From positions 124,001 to 188,000 of the forward strand of contig NZ_JAHLPZ010000004.1 in assembly GCF_018918185.1 (NCBI RefSeq): a stretch of DNA of 64,000 nucleotides. Reading direction: 5' to 3'. Source of the stretch: Eubacterium sp. MSJ-21 (GTDB lineage: Bacteria > Bacillota > Clostridia > Lachnospirales > Lachnospiraceae). Below the pieces are notes generated by a model that saw nothing but the letters and a program-made list of their open reading frames with translations, was not told the DNA's origin and searched no databases. Both the position numbers and the translations under genes were made by a program. This document shows positions 1 through 8,377 of this stretch, in pieces (positions within the stretch are counted from its first letter, which is position 1; the number at the start of each line of letters is the position of its first letter).

Positions 1-14
1 AGGTCTTTTCCGCA
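1..14 (+). tRNA. possible 3' end of a second, convergent tRNA (partial)
   Basis: The first 14 bases could be the last part of a T stem, a seven-base acceptor strand TTTCCGC and an A discriminator, followed by the same terminator palindrome that closes the tRNA-Leu on the other strand. The rest would lie left of the window. This is inference from 14 bases and may be wrong. Confidence 0.3.
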
Positions 15-55
15 TCAAAAAAGGGATAGGCAATTGCCTATCCCTTTTGATGCGG
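10..55. terminator. bidirectional terminator next to tRNA-Leu
   Basis: Inverted repeat whose core stem AAAAGGGATAGGCAATT / complement is perfect; on the minus strand it is followed by six T. The symmetry extends outward through CCGCATC on both sides, so it reaches into the tRNA 3' end. It should stop tRNA transcription from the right, and possibly a convergent transcript from the left. Confidence 0.85.
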
Positions 56-134
56 AAGATGGGACTTGAACCCACACGGTATTGCTACCACAGGCACCTG
101 AAGCCTGCGCGTCTGCCAATTCCGCCACTTCCGC
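51..134 (-). tRNA. tRNA-Leu(CAG)
   Basis: The minus strand folds as a class II tRNA of 84 nt. The seven-base acceptor stem GCGGAAG/CTTCCGC is perfect, the anticodon stem CAGGC/GCCTG holds loop TTCAGGT with anticodon CAG, a long variable arm follows, and the T loop reads GTTCAAGTC. The discriminator is A, as expected for Leu. The 3' CCA is not encoded. Confidence 0.95.
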
Positions 135-148
135 GTACTGCGTTTCGT

Positions 149-177
149 ATCATATCATTTCTTTTCACAAATGTCAA
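149..177 (-). promoter_or_regulatory. promoter of tRNA-Leu
   Basis: TTGACA at 172-177 and TATGAT at 149-154 are separated by exactly 17 bp on the minus strand, with the tRNA 5' end 14 nt beyond the -10. This is a near-consensus housekeeping promoter. Confidence 0.85.
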
Positions 178-217
178 CAGAAATTTTAATAATTTCGAAA
201 CGCTTTTTCATTTTAAA

Positions 218-1369
218 TTATTCAGCATCTGTGGAAGACGCATTACTGTCTGTAGCAACCGGAGTCTCTACGGTTGCATCAGTGGCAGTTGCCTCTACAC
301 CCTTACCATTCTCTAACAGGTAATCAACCACTTTCTGTGCCAATGCATAATAGACAAGATCTTCTGAACTGTAATTTTCCTCCAGTGTAGATGAATCATA
401 ACCATAATAATCCATGACTGTCTTCTTGTAATCATCGACTTCTTCCTTTGTCACAGTAATTCCCGCATCCTTTGCCACTGCACAAACAGCAATCTTCTCT
501 TTCATGTAATCCTCTGCCAATCCCTGTACATACTCGCGGAAATCATCCTCACTCCGGAAACCATATCTGGCAGTTACATAATCACCAAGAGAATATCCAT
601 ACTGGGATGCAGCTTTCTCCTGCTGCGCGATGCTCTGATCGATCAGATCCTGCATTTCCTTCTGTGGGTACTCATTGTAAGTCGTCTTTTCTACAAGCAC
701 CTGCATAACAGCACTCTCATTTGCACTCTTATCAGACTTTTCATACTGTTCCACCAGATCTTTTCTTACAGAATCCTCATATTCAAGAACTGTTGTTGCA
801 TCTGTATAAGAAGCAACAAATGCATCATTATACTCTGGAAGCTGTGTATCTGTCATATAATTGATTGTAACCTTAAAATCTGCTTCCTTACCGTTCAGAT
901 TTTCCTTCCCATAATTTTCCGGAAAAGTTGCTTTGATATTAAACGTCTCGCCAACCTTGTGTCCCATGATACCATCCTCAAAGCCCGGAATCATGCTTCC
1001 GCTGCCAAGTGTCAGATCGTAACCGGCACCGTTCGAATTGCCACCATCGAATTCCACGCCATCAATACTTCCAACAAAATCAATGTTTACATTATCGCCC
1101 TCTTTGACTGTTCCTTCTTTGACCTGTGTCTTAGTCGCATACTGCTGTAAAAGAGAATCAATCTTTGTCTTTACATCTGCATCTGTCACAGTTGATTTTG
1201 TCTCCTCATATTCCAGTCCCTTATACTCCGGCAGGTCACAATACGCTGCATATTTGTCAATCATGCTCTCCTGGTCAACGCCATCAACCTTCTTTCCACA
1301 TCCGGTCAGCATTGTCATACCAAGTGCAAGGCTCAGTACATACCCAAGTGTTCTAAACTGCTTCTTCAT
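218..1369 (-). CDS. FKBP-type peptidyl-prolyl isomerase lipoprotein, trigger-factor-like
   Basis: A 383-residue secreted foldase anchored by lipid outside the membrane. The N-terminus is a lipoprotein signal ending in LTGC, so Cys24 would be the lipidated residue. An FKBP domain (about residues 85-170, with DFVGSIDG and PGFEDGI stretches) is followed by a helical segment like the C-terminal chaperone domain of trigger factor (to about 345) and a Thr/Ala/Asp-rich tail. There is no ribosome-binding N-domain, so it is not the cytosolic Tig. The start has AGAAGGGA upstream. It stands alone between tRNA-Leu and the divergent nrdD. Its likely role is folding of exported proteins; this is inferred from the domains. 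Confidence 0.85.
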   Translation of the reverse strand: MKKQFRTLGYVLSLALGMTMLTGCGKKVDGVDQESMIDKYAAYCDLPEYKGLEYEETKSTVTDADVKTKIDSLLQQYATKTQVKEGTVKEGDNVNIDFVGSIDGVEFDGGNSNGAGYDLTLGSGSMIPGFEDGIMGHKVGETFNIKATFPENYGKENLNGKEADFKVTINYMTDTQLPEYNDAFVASYTDATTVLEYEDSVRKDLVEQYEKSDKSANESAVMQVLVEKTTYNEYPQKEMQDLIDQSIAQQEKAASQYGYSLGDYVTARYGFRSEDDFREYVQGLAEDYMKEKIAVCAVAKDAGITVTKEEVDDYKKTVMDYYGYDSSTLEENYSSEDLVYYALAQKVVDYLLENGKGVEATATDATVETPVATDSNASSTDAE

Positions 1370-1428
1370 AATACATATCCCTTCTAATTCTACCTAAATA
1401 TAGGATTCTAAAACTTAAATCCCTAGCA

Positions 1429-1457
1429 TTTATACCATATTTTAAGGAAAATGAAAA
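1429..1457 (-). promoter_or_regulatory. probable promoter of the FKBP lipoprotein gene
   Basis: TTTTCA (1452-1457) and TATAAA (1429-1434) with a 17 bp spacer on the minus strand, about 60 nt before the start codon. The rest of the 1370-1600 gap is AT-rich and shows nothing else I can name. Confidence 0.5.
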
Positions 1458-1603
1458 GGTTATTTTGATATTTCACAAAGAAATCACAGGGCGCATACTA
1501 TTTTTCTATCCCGTATAAGGCACAAAAATGGCTTGAATACGCGGTTTTCCGGCATTTTAGGTGTCCAAAAAATCGCAACATCTAGTTTTTGTGTAATTTT
1601 TCG

Positions 1604-1619
1604 ATACTATATTTAGTGT
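1604..1619. promoter_or_regulatory. NrdR-like box upstream of nrdD
   Basis: A 16-base site differing at only two positions from the NrdR box consensus acaCwAtATaTwgtgt, just upstream of the nrdD -35. A weaker partner may end at 1594. NrdR boxes usually come in pairs with a fixed helical spacing; the 25 bp spacing here is not the usual one, so only the first box is claimed. Confidence 0.55.
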
Positions 1620-1626
1620 TTTTATG

Positions 1627-1655
1627 TTTACAAAGCACAAGAGGGATGGTATAAT
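1627..1655 (+). promoter_or_regulatory. promoter of nrdD-nrdG-dut
   Basis: TTTACA (1627-1632), 17 bp, TATAAT (1650-1655) preceded by TG. Transcription would begin near 1662. This rules out the in-frame ATG at 1656 as the nrdD start. Confidence 0.8.
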
Positions 1656-1727
1656 GTGAAACCGTATTCACGTTTTTATTTGGATACCAAAGAAATACAC
1701 TGCACATGTAGTTTTAGGAGAGGGTTT

Positions 1728-3854
1728 ATGAAAGTTATCAAACGAGATGGTCATACAGTGACCTATGACCGAAGCAAGATCATCACTGCCATCAAAAAGG
1801 CAAATGCTGAGGTTGAACCATGCGAAAAAGTAACCGATGAAAAAATTGAGGAGATTGTCGAAAGTATCGAGAGTAAGAACCGCCCACGTATGCTCGTGGA
1901 AGATATCCAGGATATTATCGAGCAGAAATTGATGGCCGACGGCAAGTTTGTTCTTGCGAAAACTTACATTATTTACCGTTATTCCCGTGAGCTTGTCCGT
2001 AAAGCTAATACAACTGATGATTCCATTTTAAGTCTGATCAAGAACCGTAACAAGGATGTTATGGAGGAAAATTCCAACAAGAATGCAACGGTTGCTTCTA
2101 CCCAGCGTGATCTGATCGCGGGTGAAGTATCCAAGGATCTGACACGTCGTGTTCTGCTGCCGGAGAAAATTTCCAAGGCTCACGATGAAGGCGTTCTGCA
2201 CTTCCATGATGCAGACTACTTCTTACAGCCGATCTTTAACTGCTGTCTGATTAATATCGGAGATATGCTCGATAACGGAACCGTGATGAACGGCAAACTG
2301 ATTGAAAGCCCAAAGAGCTTTCAGGTTGCTTGTACCGTCATGACGCAGATCATCTCCTCCGTTGCCAGCAGCCAATACGGCGGTCAGTCCGTAGATATCC
2401 GTCACCTTGGCAAATATCTGCGCAAGAGCTACAACAAATATAAGAACAAATTAGTTGAAGAGTTTGGAGATAAGATTGACGATACCATCTTAGAGCAGAT
2501 GGCACAGGACCGCTTACAGGACGAGCTTCGTTCCGGTGTTCAGACAATCCAGTATCAGATCAATACCCTGATGACCACGAACGGACAGTCTCCATTCGTG
2601 ACATTGTTCCTGAATCTTGATCCAAATGACGAATATATCGAGGAAAATGCAACTATCATCGAAGAAATCCTCCGTCAGCGTCTCGAAGGTATCAAGAACG
2701 AAAAGGGTGTGTATGTAACGCCTGCATTCCCAAAGCTTATTTATGTCTTAGATGAGCACAACTGCTTAAAAGGCGGCAAATATGATTATATTACAAAATT
2801 GGCAGTCAAATGTTCTGCAAAGCGTCTCTATCCGGATTATATCTCTGCTAAGAAGATGCGCGAAAACTACGAAGGCAATGTCTTCTCCTGCATGGGCTGC
2901 CGTTCTTTCCTTTCCCCTTGGAAGGATGAGAATGGAAATTATAAATGGGAAGGTCGTTTCAACCAGGGCGTTGTATCTCTGAACCTTCCACAGATTGGTA
3001 TTCTGGCAAAGGGCAACGAAGAGAAGTTCTGGAGTATGCTGGATGAACGGCTGGATCTCTGCTATGAGGCATTAATGTGCAGACACCACGCTTTACTTGG
3101 TGTAACATCCGATGTCAGCCCGGTACATTGGCAGTATGGTGCGATTGCACGTCTGAAAAAAGGTGAGAAGATCGATCCGTTGTTGAAGAATGGATATTCT
3201 ACGATTTCCCTCGGCTATATCGGTTTGTATGAGGTAACAAAGCTTATGACCGGAAAGAGTCATACGGAACCAGGCGGTGAGGAATTCGCTCTCCGCGTCA
3301 TGAACCGTCTCCGCAGAGCCTGTGATGAATGGAAGGAAGAAACAGGACTTGGCTTTGGTTTATACGGTACCCCTGCCGAGAGTCTCTGTTATCGTTTTGC
3401 AAGAATCGACCAGGAACGATTTGGCACGATCAAGGATGTTACAGATAAGGGCTACTACACAAACTCTTACCATGTGGATGTACGTGAGAAAATTGATGCA
3501 TTCAGCAAATTCCGCTTTGAAAGCCAGTTCCAGACTATTTCTTCCGGTGGCGCAATCTCTTATGTGGAAATTCCAAATATGCGCCATAATCTGGAAGCAC
3601 TTGAAGAAATCGTCCGCTTTATTTACGACAATATCCAGTATGCGGAGTTCAACACAAAATCCGACTATTGTCACGTCTGTGATTACGACGGCGAGATTAT
3701 CATCAACGATGATAACGAGTGGGAATGTCCACAGTGCGGTAACAAGGATCATTCAAAAATGAATGTCACACGTCGTACCTGCGGCTATCTTGGTGAGAAC
3801 TTCTGGAACGTCGGCAAGACAAAAGAGATCAAAGCACGTGTGTTACATCTGTAA
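1728..3854 (+). CDS. nrdD: anaerobic (class III) ribonucleoside-triphosphate reductase
   Basis: A 708-residue glycyl-radical enzyme that reduces NTPs to dNTPs in the absence of oxygen. An ATP-cone (starting MKVIKRDGHTVTYDRSK) fills about residues 1-95 and gives allosteric control. The large catalytic domain follows. The tail carries the zinc-binding pairs CHVC (648-651) and CPQC (667-670) and the radical site RTCGYLG, with the radical Gly near residue 686. The start at 1728 was chosen because AGGAGAGGG precedes it and the promoter lies between it and the upstream ATG. It is first in an operon with its activase and dUTPase, and probably controlled by NrdR. Confidence 0.97.
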   Translation: MKVIKRDGHTVTYDRSKIITAIKKANAEVEPCEKVTDEKIEEIVESIESKNRPRMLVEDIQDIIEQKLMADGKFVLAKTYIIYRYSRELVRKANTTDDSILSLIKNRNKDVMEENSNKNATVASTQRDLIAGEVSKDLTRRVLLPEKISKAHDEGVLHFHDADYFLQPIFNCCLINIGDMLDNGTVMNGKLIESPKSFQVACTVMTQIISSVASSQYGGQSVDIRHLGKYLRKSYNKYKNKLVEEFGDKIDDTILEQMAQDRLQDELRSGVQTIQYQINTLMTTNGQSPFVTLFLNLDPNDEYIEENATIIEEILRQRLEGIKNEKGVYVTPAFPKLIYVLDEHNCLKGGKYDYITKLAVKCSAKRLYPDYISAKKMRENYEGNVFSCMGCRSFLSPWKDENGNYKWEGRFNQGVVSLNLPQIGILAKGNEEKFWSMLDERLDLCYEALMCRHHALLGVTSDVSPVHWQYGAIARLKKGEKIDPLLKNGYSTISLGYIGLYEVTKLMTGKSHTEPGGEEFALRVMNRLRRACDEWKEETGLGFGLYGTPAESLCYRFARIDQERFGTIKDVTDKGYYTNSYHVDVREKIDAFSKFRFESQFQTISSGGAISYVEIPNMRHNLEALEEIVRFIYDNIQYAEFNTKSDYCHVCDYDGEIIINDDNEWECPQCGNKDHSKMNVTRRTCGYLGENFWNVGKTKEIKARVLHL

Positions 3855-3874
3855 ATCGAGGTTGAAAAATAGAT

Positions 3875-4405
3875 ATGAATTATGCTGATATCAAGCGCAT
3901 TGATGTGGCAAACGGACTCGGCGTCCGGGTTTCCCTGTTCGTGTCCGGCTGCTCCCATCACTGTAAAGGATGCTTTAACGAAGAAACATGGGATTTCAAT
4001 TATGGAAAGCCCTTCACCGAAGCTGAAATCGAGCAGATCCTGGATTATCTGAAACCTGACTATATCAAAGGCCTGTCGCTTCTTGGCGGCGAGCCTTTTG
4101 AATATGTCAACCAGCAGGGATTGCTTCCATTGCTTCGCAGATTTAAGGCGTTGTACCCGCAAAAAGATGTGTGGTGCTACACTGGATATGATTTTGAGAA
4201 AGACATACAGGGAAAAATGATGGTCATGTGGCCGGAGACGCGCGAAATGCTCCGTTACATTGATATTCTGGTCGACGGAGAATTCGAGATGGACAAGAAA
4301 GATTTATCTCTTCGATTCCGTGGCTCCTCCAACCAAAGAATCATCGATGTCAAGCGTTCCCTCGCAGAAAACAAAATATGTCTGGAGGAGGAATTCTACA
4401 AATGA
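3875..4405 (+). CDS. nrdG: anaerobic ribonucleotide reductase activating protein
   Basis: A 176-residue radical-SAM activase that installs the glycyl radical on NrdD, using a [4Fe-4S] cluster and S-adenosylmethionine. The cluster motif CSHHCKGC (C-x3-C-x2-C) lies near residues 26-33, and LGGEPF, the SAM-binding GGE element, follows near residue 73. It begins 20 nt after nrdD and overlaps the next gene by ATGA, so all three genes are probably translated from one message. Length and motifs are normal for the family. Confidence 0.97.
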   Translation: MNYADIKRIDVANGLGVRVSLFVSGCSHHCKGCFNEETWDFNYGKPFTEAEIEQILDYLKPDYIKGLSLLGGEPFEYVNQQGLLPLLRRFKALYPQKDVWCYTGYDFEKDIQGKMMVMWPETREMLRYIDILVDGEFEMDKKDLSLRFRGSSNQRIIDVKRSLAENKICLEEEFYK

Positions 4406-4848
4406 TTACACATATGCAGGTAAAAGTAAAGAAATTACAAGAACACGCAGTATTACCGACCTACGGCTCAGCCAATGCTGCAGGTGCCGATCTGTACGCA
4501 TGTATGGATACTCCACTTACAATTGCGCCACACGAAACAGTCATGGTTCACACTGGCCTTGCCATGGAGATTCCTGAAGGTTACGCCGGTCTTGTCTATG
4601 CACGAAGTGGCCTGGCAGCCAAGCGCCATCTGGCTCCTGCAAATAAAGTTGGTGTTGTAGATTCCGACTACCGCGGGGAGTTCATGGTTGCTCTGCATAA
4701 CCACAGCAACGAACCACAGACGATCGAGCCGAACGAACGCATTGCACAGCTTGTCATCACACCATATATCGTTGGCGATTTCGCTGTGGTTGACGAATTA
4801 GAAGAAACCGAACGCGGTGCAGGCGGTTTTGGTTCTACCGGCCGTTAA
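4402..4848 (+). CDS. dut: dUTP diphosphatase
   Basis: A 148-residue trimeric dUTPase that hydrolyses dUTP to dUMP and pyrophosphate, keeping uracil out of DNA and supplying dUMP for thymidylate. The five family motifs are visible: AGADLYA, the ARSGLA loop, GVVDSDYRGE with the catalytic Asp, the NERIAQLV stretch and the C-terminal GFGSTGR arm. The ATG at 4402 is preceded by GGAGGAGG and overlaps the nrdG stop. An upstream in-frame ATG at 4378 lies inside nrdG and is rejected. Placement after the reductase makes functional sense. Its stop overlaps the stop of the convergent next gene in TTAA. Confidence 0.96.
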   Translation: MITHMQVKVKKLQEHAVLPTYGSANAAGADLYACMDTPLTIAPHETVMVHTGLAMEIPEGYAGLVYARSGLAAKRHLAPANKVGVVDSDYRGEFMVALHNHSNEPQTIEPNERIAQLVITPYIVGDFAVVDELEETERGAGGFGSTGR

Positions 4849-6185
4849 TCAGACATTACTTTCTGAATATCTGCCGTTATGTCACGCACTGCCAAAACTA
4901 CTGCATTGACATTTCCATGCGCATCCCAGCTTTGTGGTGTCATAATTGAGCATACCCAGCTTTGATTATCATCTCGGGAGATATTTGCGATATATGTTTT
5001 TGCTTTCAGGCGTTTTACAATTGTTTTTAAATCAACAAATTTGCGATACGCCTCCTGGCATTCTTTTGCCACAAAATTATCTATATAGCAATTCAGCATT
5101 GTATCTGCTGTTTTTGTATCTTTCAATACAGCTCCCATCTCACCTGGGATTTTGATAATCTCCCATTCTGACGTTTCAAGCTGTATCAAAATATTCAGCT
5201 TATAGATACTTCCCACCGCATTGATAATCCGAAACTGTTTCTGCATCTCCTGCATTGTATTCTGTGCAGAACGGTTACGCAGAAAAGCCAGGATCAACAG
5301 GAAAAAGATATAAACTGCCGTACTGAATGCAAGTATCGTCGTGCGCGTTGCAAACACCTCTCCGGACGGATATACTGCATACAATCTGTACTGCTTATAT
5401 CGCATCTTTTTTCCATACCAGCACTTACCATTGTATTTTAATTTTGTGATTTTCCCTGCCTCCCACGCGGATTTATCTGTGACCTCAATCGGGCAGCCAA
5501 CAACCGACTGCCCCTGCACATGCTTCTCATTGGTATTCAGCACAACCTCTCCATTCGTAATAATCACCATACCATCCATCTTGAATTGATTTCCGGAAAG
5601 CATTGTATCAAGAGAGATATCATTGACTCCCATCGGTCGCAATACCACTTCATGGTAACAAAGGATCAATCCTGCAGAATCTTCTCTTGCGACAACCGCA
5701 AAATCATATGTTTTTTCTCCAATTTGCAACCGCTCCATATAGGATTTTTCCGGAAATTCCAAAATCTGTGATACGGAATCGTTTTTCAATTCTTTCTCAA
5801 ACAAAATATGCGCATCCTCCCCACTGGAAACAACATACTTTCCCTTACTGTCTGTCACCACAACGCCTGTCAGATTCTCATCTGCAACATATGCATCCAA
5901 AATATCCTTGTGGATTGCCACTCCATGCTGCTCATACAGTGCGATAGAGATTGCTTTCTCCTGTAGATTGTTTAAATCTTTTGCCTGATCATCATTCACA
6001 TATTTATCATAACGTTCACATGTATGACGTGCATATAACAACGTCTCATCTGCCACCTGGCTTATCGTCCGTTTTGCCATATACGTTGTGAGCAAAAAAA
6101 TAAATGTCAATAATAAAGTTCCCGCAACCGACGGGATCATCTTTATCACGACATTTTTCTTCCCATTTTTTTTATGATTCACCAT
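4845..6185 (-). CDS. membrane sensor with extracellular Cache-like and cytoplasmic PAS-like parts, no output domain
   Basis: A 446-residue protein. A basic N-terminus leads into a membrane helix (about residues 14-36). A roughly 240-residue extracytoplasmic region follows that resembles double-Cache sensor domains (VVVTDSKGKYVVSSGE; MVIITNGEVVLNTNE). A second helix is near 282-302, and the cytoplasmic end is PAS-like with the common last strand AVVLAVRDIT. Such proteins normally continue into GGDEF, EAL or kinase domains; this one stops directly after the PAS-like part. The start follows GGGGGG. Ligand and partner are unknown. Confidence 0.65.
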   Translation of the reverse strand: MVNHKKNGKKNVVIKMIPSVAGTLLLTFIFLLTTYMAKRTISQVADETLLYARHTCERYDKYVNDDQAKDLNNLQEKAISIALYEQHGVAIHKDILDAYVADENLTGVVVTDSKGKYVVSSGEDAHILFEKELKNDSVSQILEFPEKSYMERLQIGEKTYDFAVVAREDSAGLILCYHEVVLRPMGVNDISLDTMLSGNQFKMDGMVIITNGEVVLNTNEKHVQGQSVVGCPIEVTDKSAWEAGKITKLKYNGKCWYGKKMRYKQYRLYAVYPSGEVFATRTTILAFSTAVYIFFLLILAFLRNRSAQNTMQEMQKQFRIINAVGSIYKLNILIQLETSEWEIIKIPGEMGAVLKDTKTADTMLNCYIDNFVAKECQEAYRKFVDLKTIVKRLKAKTYIANISRDDNQSWVCSIMTPQSWDAHGNVNAVVLAVRDITADIQKVMSD

Positions 6186-6238
6186 TATTTATCCCCCCTA
6201 CGATATACTTGGTGTTTTTTTGTTTTATCCCCGCACCA

Positions 6239-6267
6239 ATTATATGGCATGATATGCAAACTGTCTA
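6239..6267 (-). promoter_or_regulatory. promoter of the Cache-PAS sensor gene
   Basis: TAGACA (6262-6267), 17 bp, TATAAT (6239-6244) on the minus strand, about 55 nt before the start codon. Confidence 0.6.
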
Positions 6268-6280
6268 CCACAAATTTACA

Positions 6281-6311
6281 AAAATCCCCCGGAATTTTAA
6301 TTCCGAGGGAT
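6281..6311 (-). terminator. terminator of the GntR-ABC operon
   Basis: Stem ATCCCTCGGAATT paired with AATTCCGGGGGAT on the minus strand, followed by TTTTT, 19 nt after the permease stop. Confidence 0.8.
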
Positions 6312-6329
6312 ACAAGACAGGAATGGCTT

Positions 6330-7136
6330 TTACTCCAGATTTAATTTATGCTTGCAGGTAAGTGTCGTAGCCACAGCCAGCACCGCAATCCCGACAACCT
6401 CCATGATCGTTGCAGATGACAGCATAACCAGATACTGTTTTGCAGCGGAAGAGATCTGCTCCATATACACCTCGATATCTGCTCTTGCCAGAATCTCTCC
6501 AAGCACAACGACAAGTACGCCATACAATACTTCCAGTAATGCGAAAAACACAACAGACCATACACGTTTGTTCTTAGAAAATGCATGACCGAACGCATAG
6601 GCTGCATTGATCGTCCAGATATTGAACAGTACGCCAAACCACATCATGAGTATCAACAGTACTCCATCGAATATGATGATGCCTCTGTCTATCCTTGTGC
6701 CAAACATAGAAAACACATCCTGCACGAATCCGACAAAATCATGGAATATCTGGAAGTTCCCGGTTGCAACACAGATTGCAAGTCCATATATTGCAACAAG
6801 CCATGCTATCATAACAAGATCACAGATCAGTCTGGCAATGATGAGTGTTGATTCCTTGACCGGCAATGTATGTGTCAGATATCCCTGATCCTTGAAGAAC
6901 CGGTTCCGGAAATCCAAACAAGGAAGCAGAATCACCAGAATCACAACCGCAAACATTGCAAAGGCAAACATTGCATCGACCAGCTTCACAAACACTGCAA
7001 ATGCTGTACCTCCGACCGCATTGTACAGCTTATCCAGTCCCAGCACAAGACATGCAAACAGCATCACGCCTGCAGATAACATACCCGCAAATGCGGAACG
7101 ATTTACAAATTCATTTTTTATACATTTTCCTAGCAT
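6330..7136 (-). CDS. ABC-2-type membrane permease
   Basis: A 268-residue integral membrane protein with about six hydrophobic segments and few polar loops, last gene of the GntR-ATPase-permease operon. Its start overlaps the end of the ATPase gene by 7 nt, indicating coupled translation and a 1:1 complex. The YtrA-type arrangement is typical of Firmicutes exporters that respond to cell-envelope stress or antimicrobial peptides. The substrate cannot be told from sequence. The segment RFFKDQGYLTHTLPV near residues 78-92 resembles the amphipathic cytosolic stretch common in ABC-2 permeases of this group. Confidence 0.8.
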   Translation of the reverse strand: MLGKCIKNEFVNRSAFAGMLSAGVMLFACLVLGLDKLYNAVGGTAFAVFVKLVDAMFAFAMFAVVILVILLPCLDFRNRFFKDQGYLTHTLPVKESTLIIARLICDLVMIAWLVAIYGLAICVATGNFQIFHDFVGFVQDVFSMFGTRIDRGIIIFDGVLLILMMWFGVLFNIWTINAAYAFGHAFSKNKRVWSVVFFALLEVLYGVLVVVLGEILARADIEVYMEQISSAAKQYLVMLSSATIMEVVGIAVLAVATTLTCKHKLNLE

Positions 7137-7831
7137 CGAAATACCTCCCTGAATATCTCATCGATCGACTGTCCTTTTTCTGCCCGCAATGCATCTGCAT
7201 CCTTCTGACAGATAATCTCTCCCTCTTTAATGAAGATGACTTCATCCAATATATTCTCGATATCCGAGATCAAATGTGTAGACAGCAGGATCGTTGCTTT
7301 CTCATCGTAGTTTGTAAGAATCGTCTGCATGATATAGTCTCTGGCAGCCGGATCGACACCTGCGATCGGCTCATCTAAGACATACAATCTTGCCCGGCGG
7401 CTCATCACCATGATTAACTGTACCTTCTCTTTGTTACCCTTCGACAGCTTCTTCAAAGTCATATTCGGGTCGATATTCAAGAGCTGCATCATGTCATATG
7501 CACGCGTCTCATCGAAGTCCGCGTAGAAATCCTTGAACATATTGACAAGCTGACGGATCTTTAAGTACTCGTTGAAATACGTCCGCTCCGGCAGATACGA
7601 TACAACCGCCTTTGATTCCGATCCGACCTCATATCCACAGATGCGGATACTTCCTTTCTCCGGCTGTAACAGACCGACCAGCATCTTGATGAGTGTCGTC
7701 TTGCCACTTCCGTTCGGTCCTAACAGACCGATGATCTTTCCTTCCGGCAATGTCAGGTTCAGATTCTCAAATACGGTTTTCGAGATTCCATAGCCTTTCT
7801 TCACACCGGATATTTCTACTAAATTACTCAT
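7130..7831 (-). CDS. ABC transporter ATP-binding protein
   Basis: A 233-residue ATPase. The Walker A is GPNGSGKT (about residues 38-45), the signature is the degenerate LSKGNKEK found in YtrB/CcmA-like exporters, the Walker B is LYVLDEP, and a switch His lies in LLSTH. It powers the downstream ABC-2 permease. It overlaps the regulator gene (7824-7831) and the permease gene, so the three are co-translated. Motifs are complete; it is probably an exporter by subfamily, with unknown substrate. Confidence 0.92.
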   Translation of the reverse strand: MSNLVEISGVKKGYGISKTVFENLNLTLPEGKIIGLLGPNGSGKTTLIKMLVGLLQPEKGSIRICGYEVGSESKAVVSYLPERTYFNEYLKIRQLVNMFKDFYADFDETRAYDMMQLLNIDPNMTLKKLSKGNKEKVQLIMVMSRRARLYVLDEPIAGVDPAARDYIMQTILTNYDEKATILLSTHLISDIENILDEVIFIKEGEIICQKDADALRAEKGQSIDEIFREVFRC

Positions 7832-8201
7832 GTGCTCCCTCCTCGTGTAAATATCCTTTCAATACTGTTACAATCTCGTCGTCTGCATATCCAAGTGTAC
7901 GCATATTATCCACAAACGCCTGTATGTGCTTCTGACTCAGTTCCTCTCTCATACTCGTTCCTCCTGCTCTTGGTTCTGCTACAAACCTTCCAGCCGTCCG
8001 CTGGGAATACAGCACGCCTTCGCGTTCTAACTCCGAAAGTGCTTTCTGCATCGTATTCGGATTCACGCCCGCGGTCAACGCAAGCTCCCGCACTGCCGGA
8101 ACCTGATCGCCCGGCTTTAAGGCTCCCTGTGCGATCTGCATCTTTATCGCATCCACGATCTGTAGATAGATCGGGGATTCATTGTTAAACTTCCACGCCA
8201 A
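7824..8201 (-). CDS. GntR family regulator, YtrA-like
   Basis: A 125-residue regulator. The winged helix (about residues 10-75, containing PIYLQIVDAIK and the recognition-helix region TAGVNPNTMQKALSELE) is typical of GntR proteins. The short C-terminal tail, about 45 residues, marks the YtrA subfamily, which dimerises through a few helices and has no large effector domain. It heads the operon with the ABC genes and is probably an autorepressor acting on the palindrome directly upstream. The start is preceded by GGAGGAACAG. Confidence 0.92.
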   Translation of the reverse strand: MAWKFNNESPIYLQIVDAIKMQIAQGALKPGDQVPAVRELALTAGVNPNTMQKALSELEREGVLYSQRTAGRFVAEPRAGGTSMREELSQKHIQAFVDNMRTLGYADDEIVTVLKGYLHEEGAHE

Positions 8202-8219
8202 TCTCTGTTCCTCCTTTTT

Positions 8220-8272
8220 GTATTATTGTATTATCTGAGTAGTACAATAATACAGTAGTACAGTTTTGTCAA
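8220..8272 (-). promoter_or_regulatory. promoter and palindromic operator of the GntR-ABC operon
   Basis: On the minus strand TTGACA (8267-8272) and TATTGT (8244-8249) are spaced by 17 bp. A perfect 11-bp inverted repeat (GTATTATTGTA at 8220-8230 and its complement at 8243-8253) overlaps the -10 and start site. AGTAGTACA is also repeated directly at 8238 and 8254. YtrA-type repressors bind such sites; the link is inferred. Confidence 0.75.
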
Positions 8273-8320
8273 GTACTTTTTAAAAAATATGCTGAACATG
8301 TTTCATAATTGCTTTTAAAT

Positions 8321-8352
8321 AAAAAAAAAGCCATCTGCATACACAGACAGCT
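8321..8352 (-). terminator. terminator of the acyltransferase/permease operon
   Basis: Nine-bp stem (two G-U pairs) on the minus strand followed by nine T, 26 nt after the stop of the 936-residue gene. Confidence 0.8.
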
Positions 8353-8377
8353 TCTCTGTTTCACTTATTATATTCAA

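Noticed and set aside
1656-1727. Longer nrdD start giving 24 extra residues
   Set aside because: The promoter -10 (1650-1655) leaves the ATG at 1656 at or before the transcription start, while 1728 has a strong ribosome site and the normal family N-terminus.
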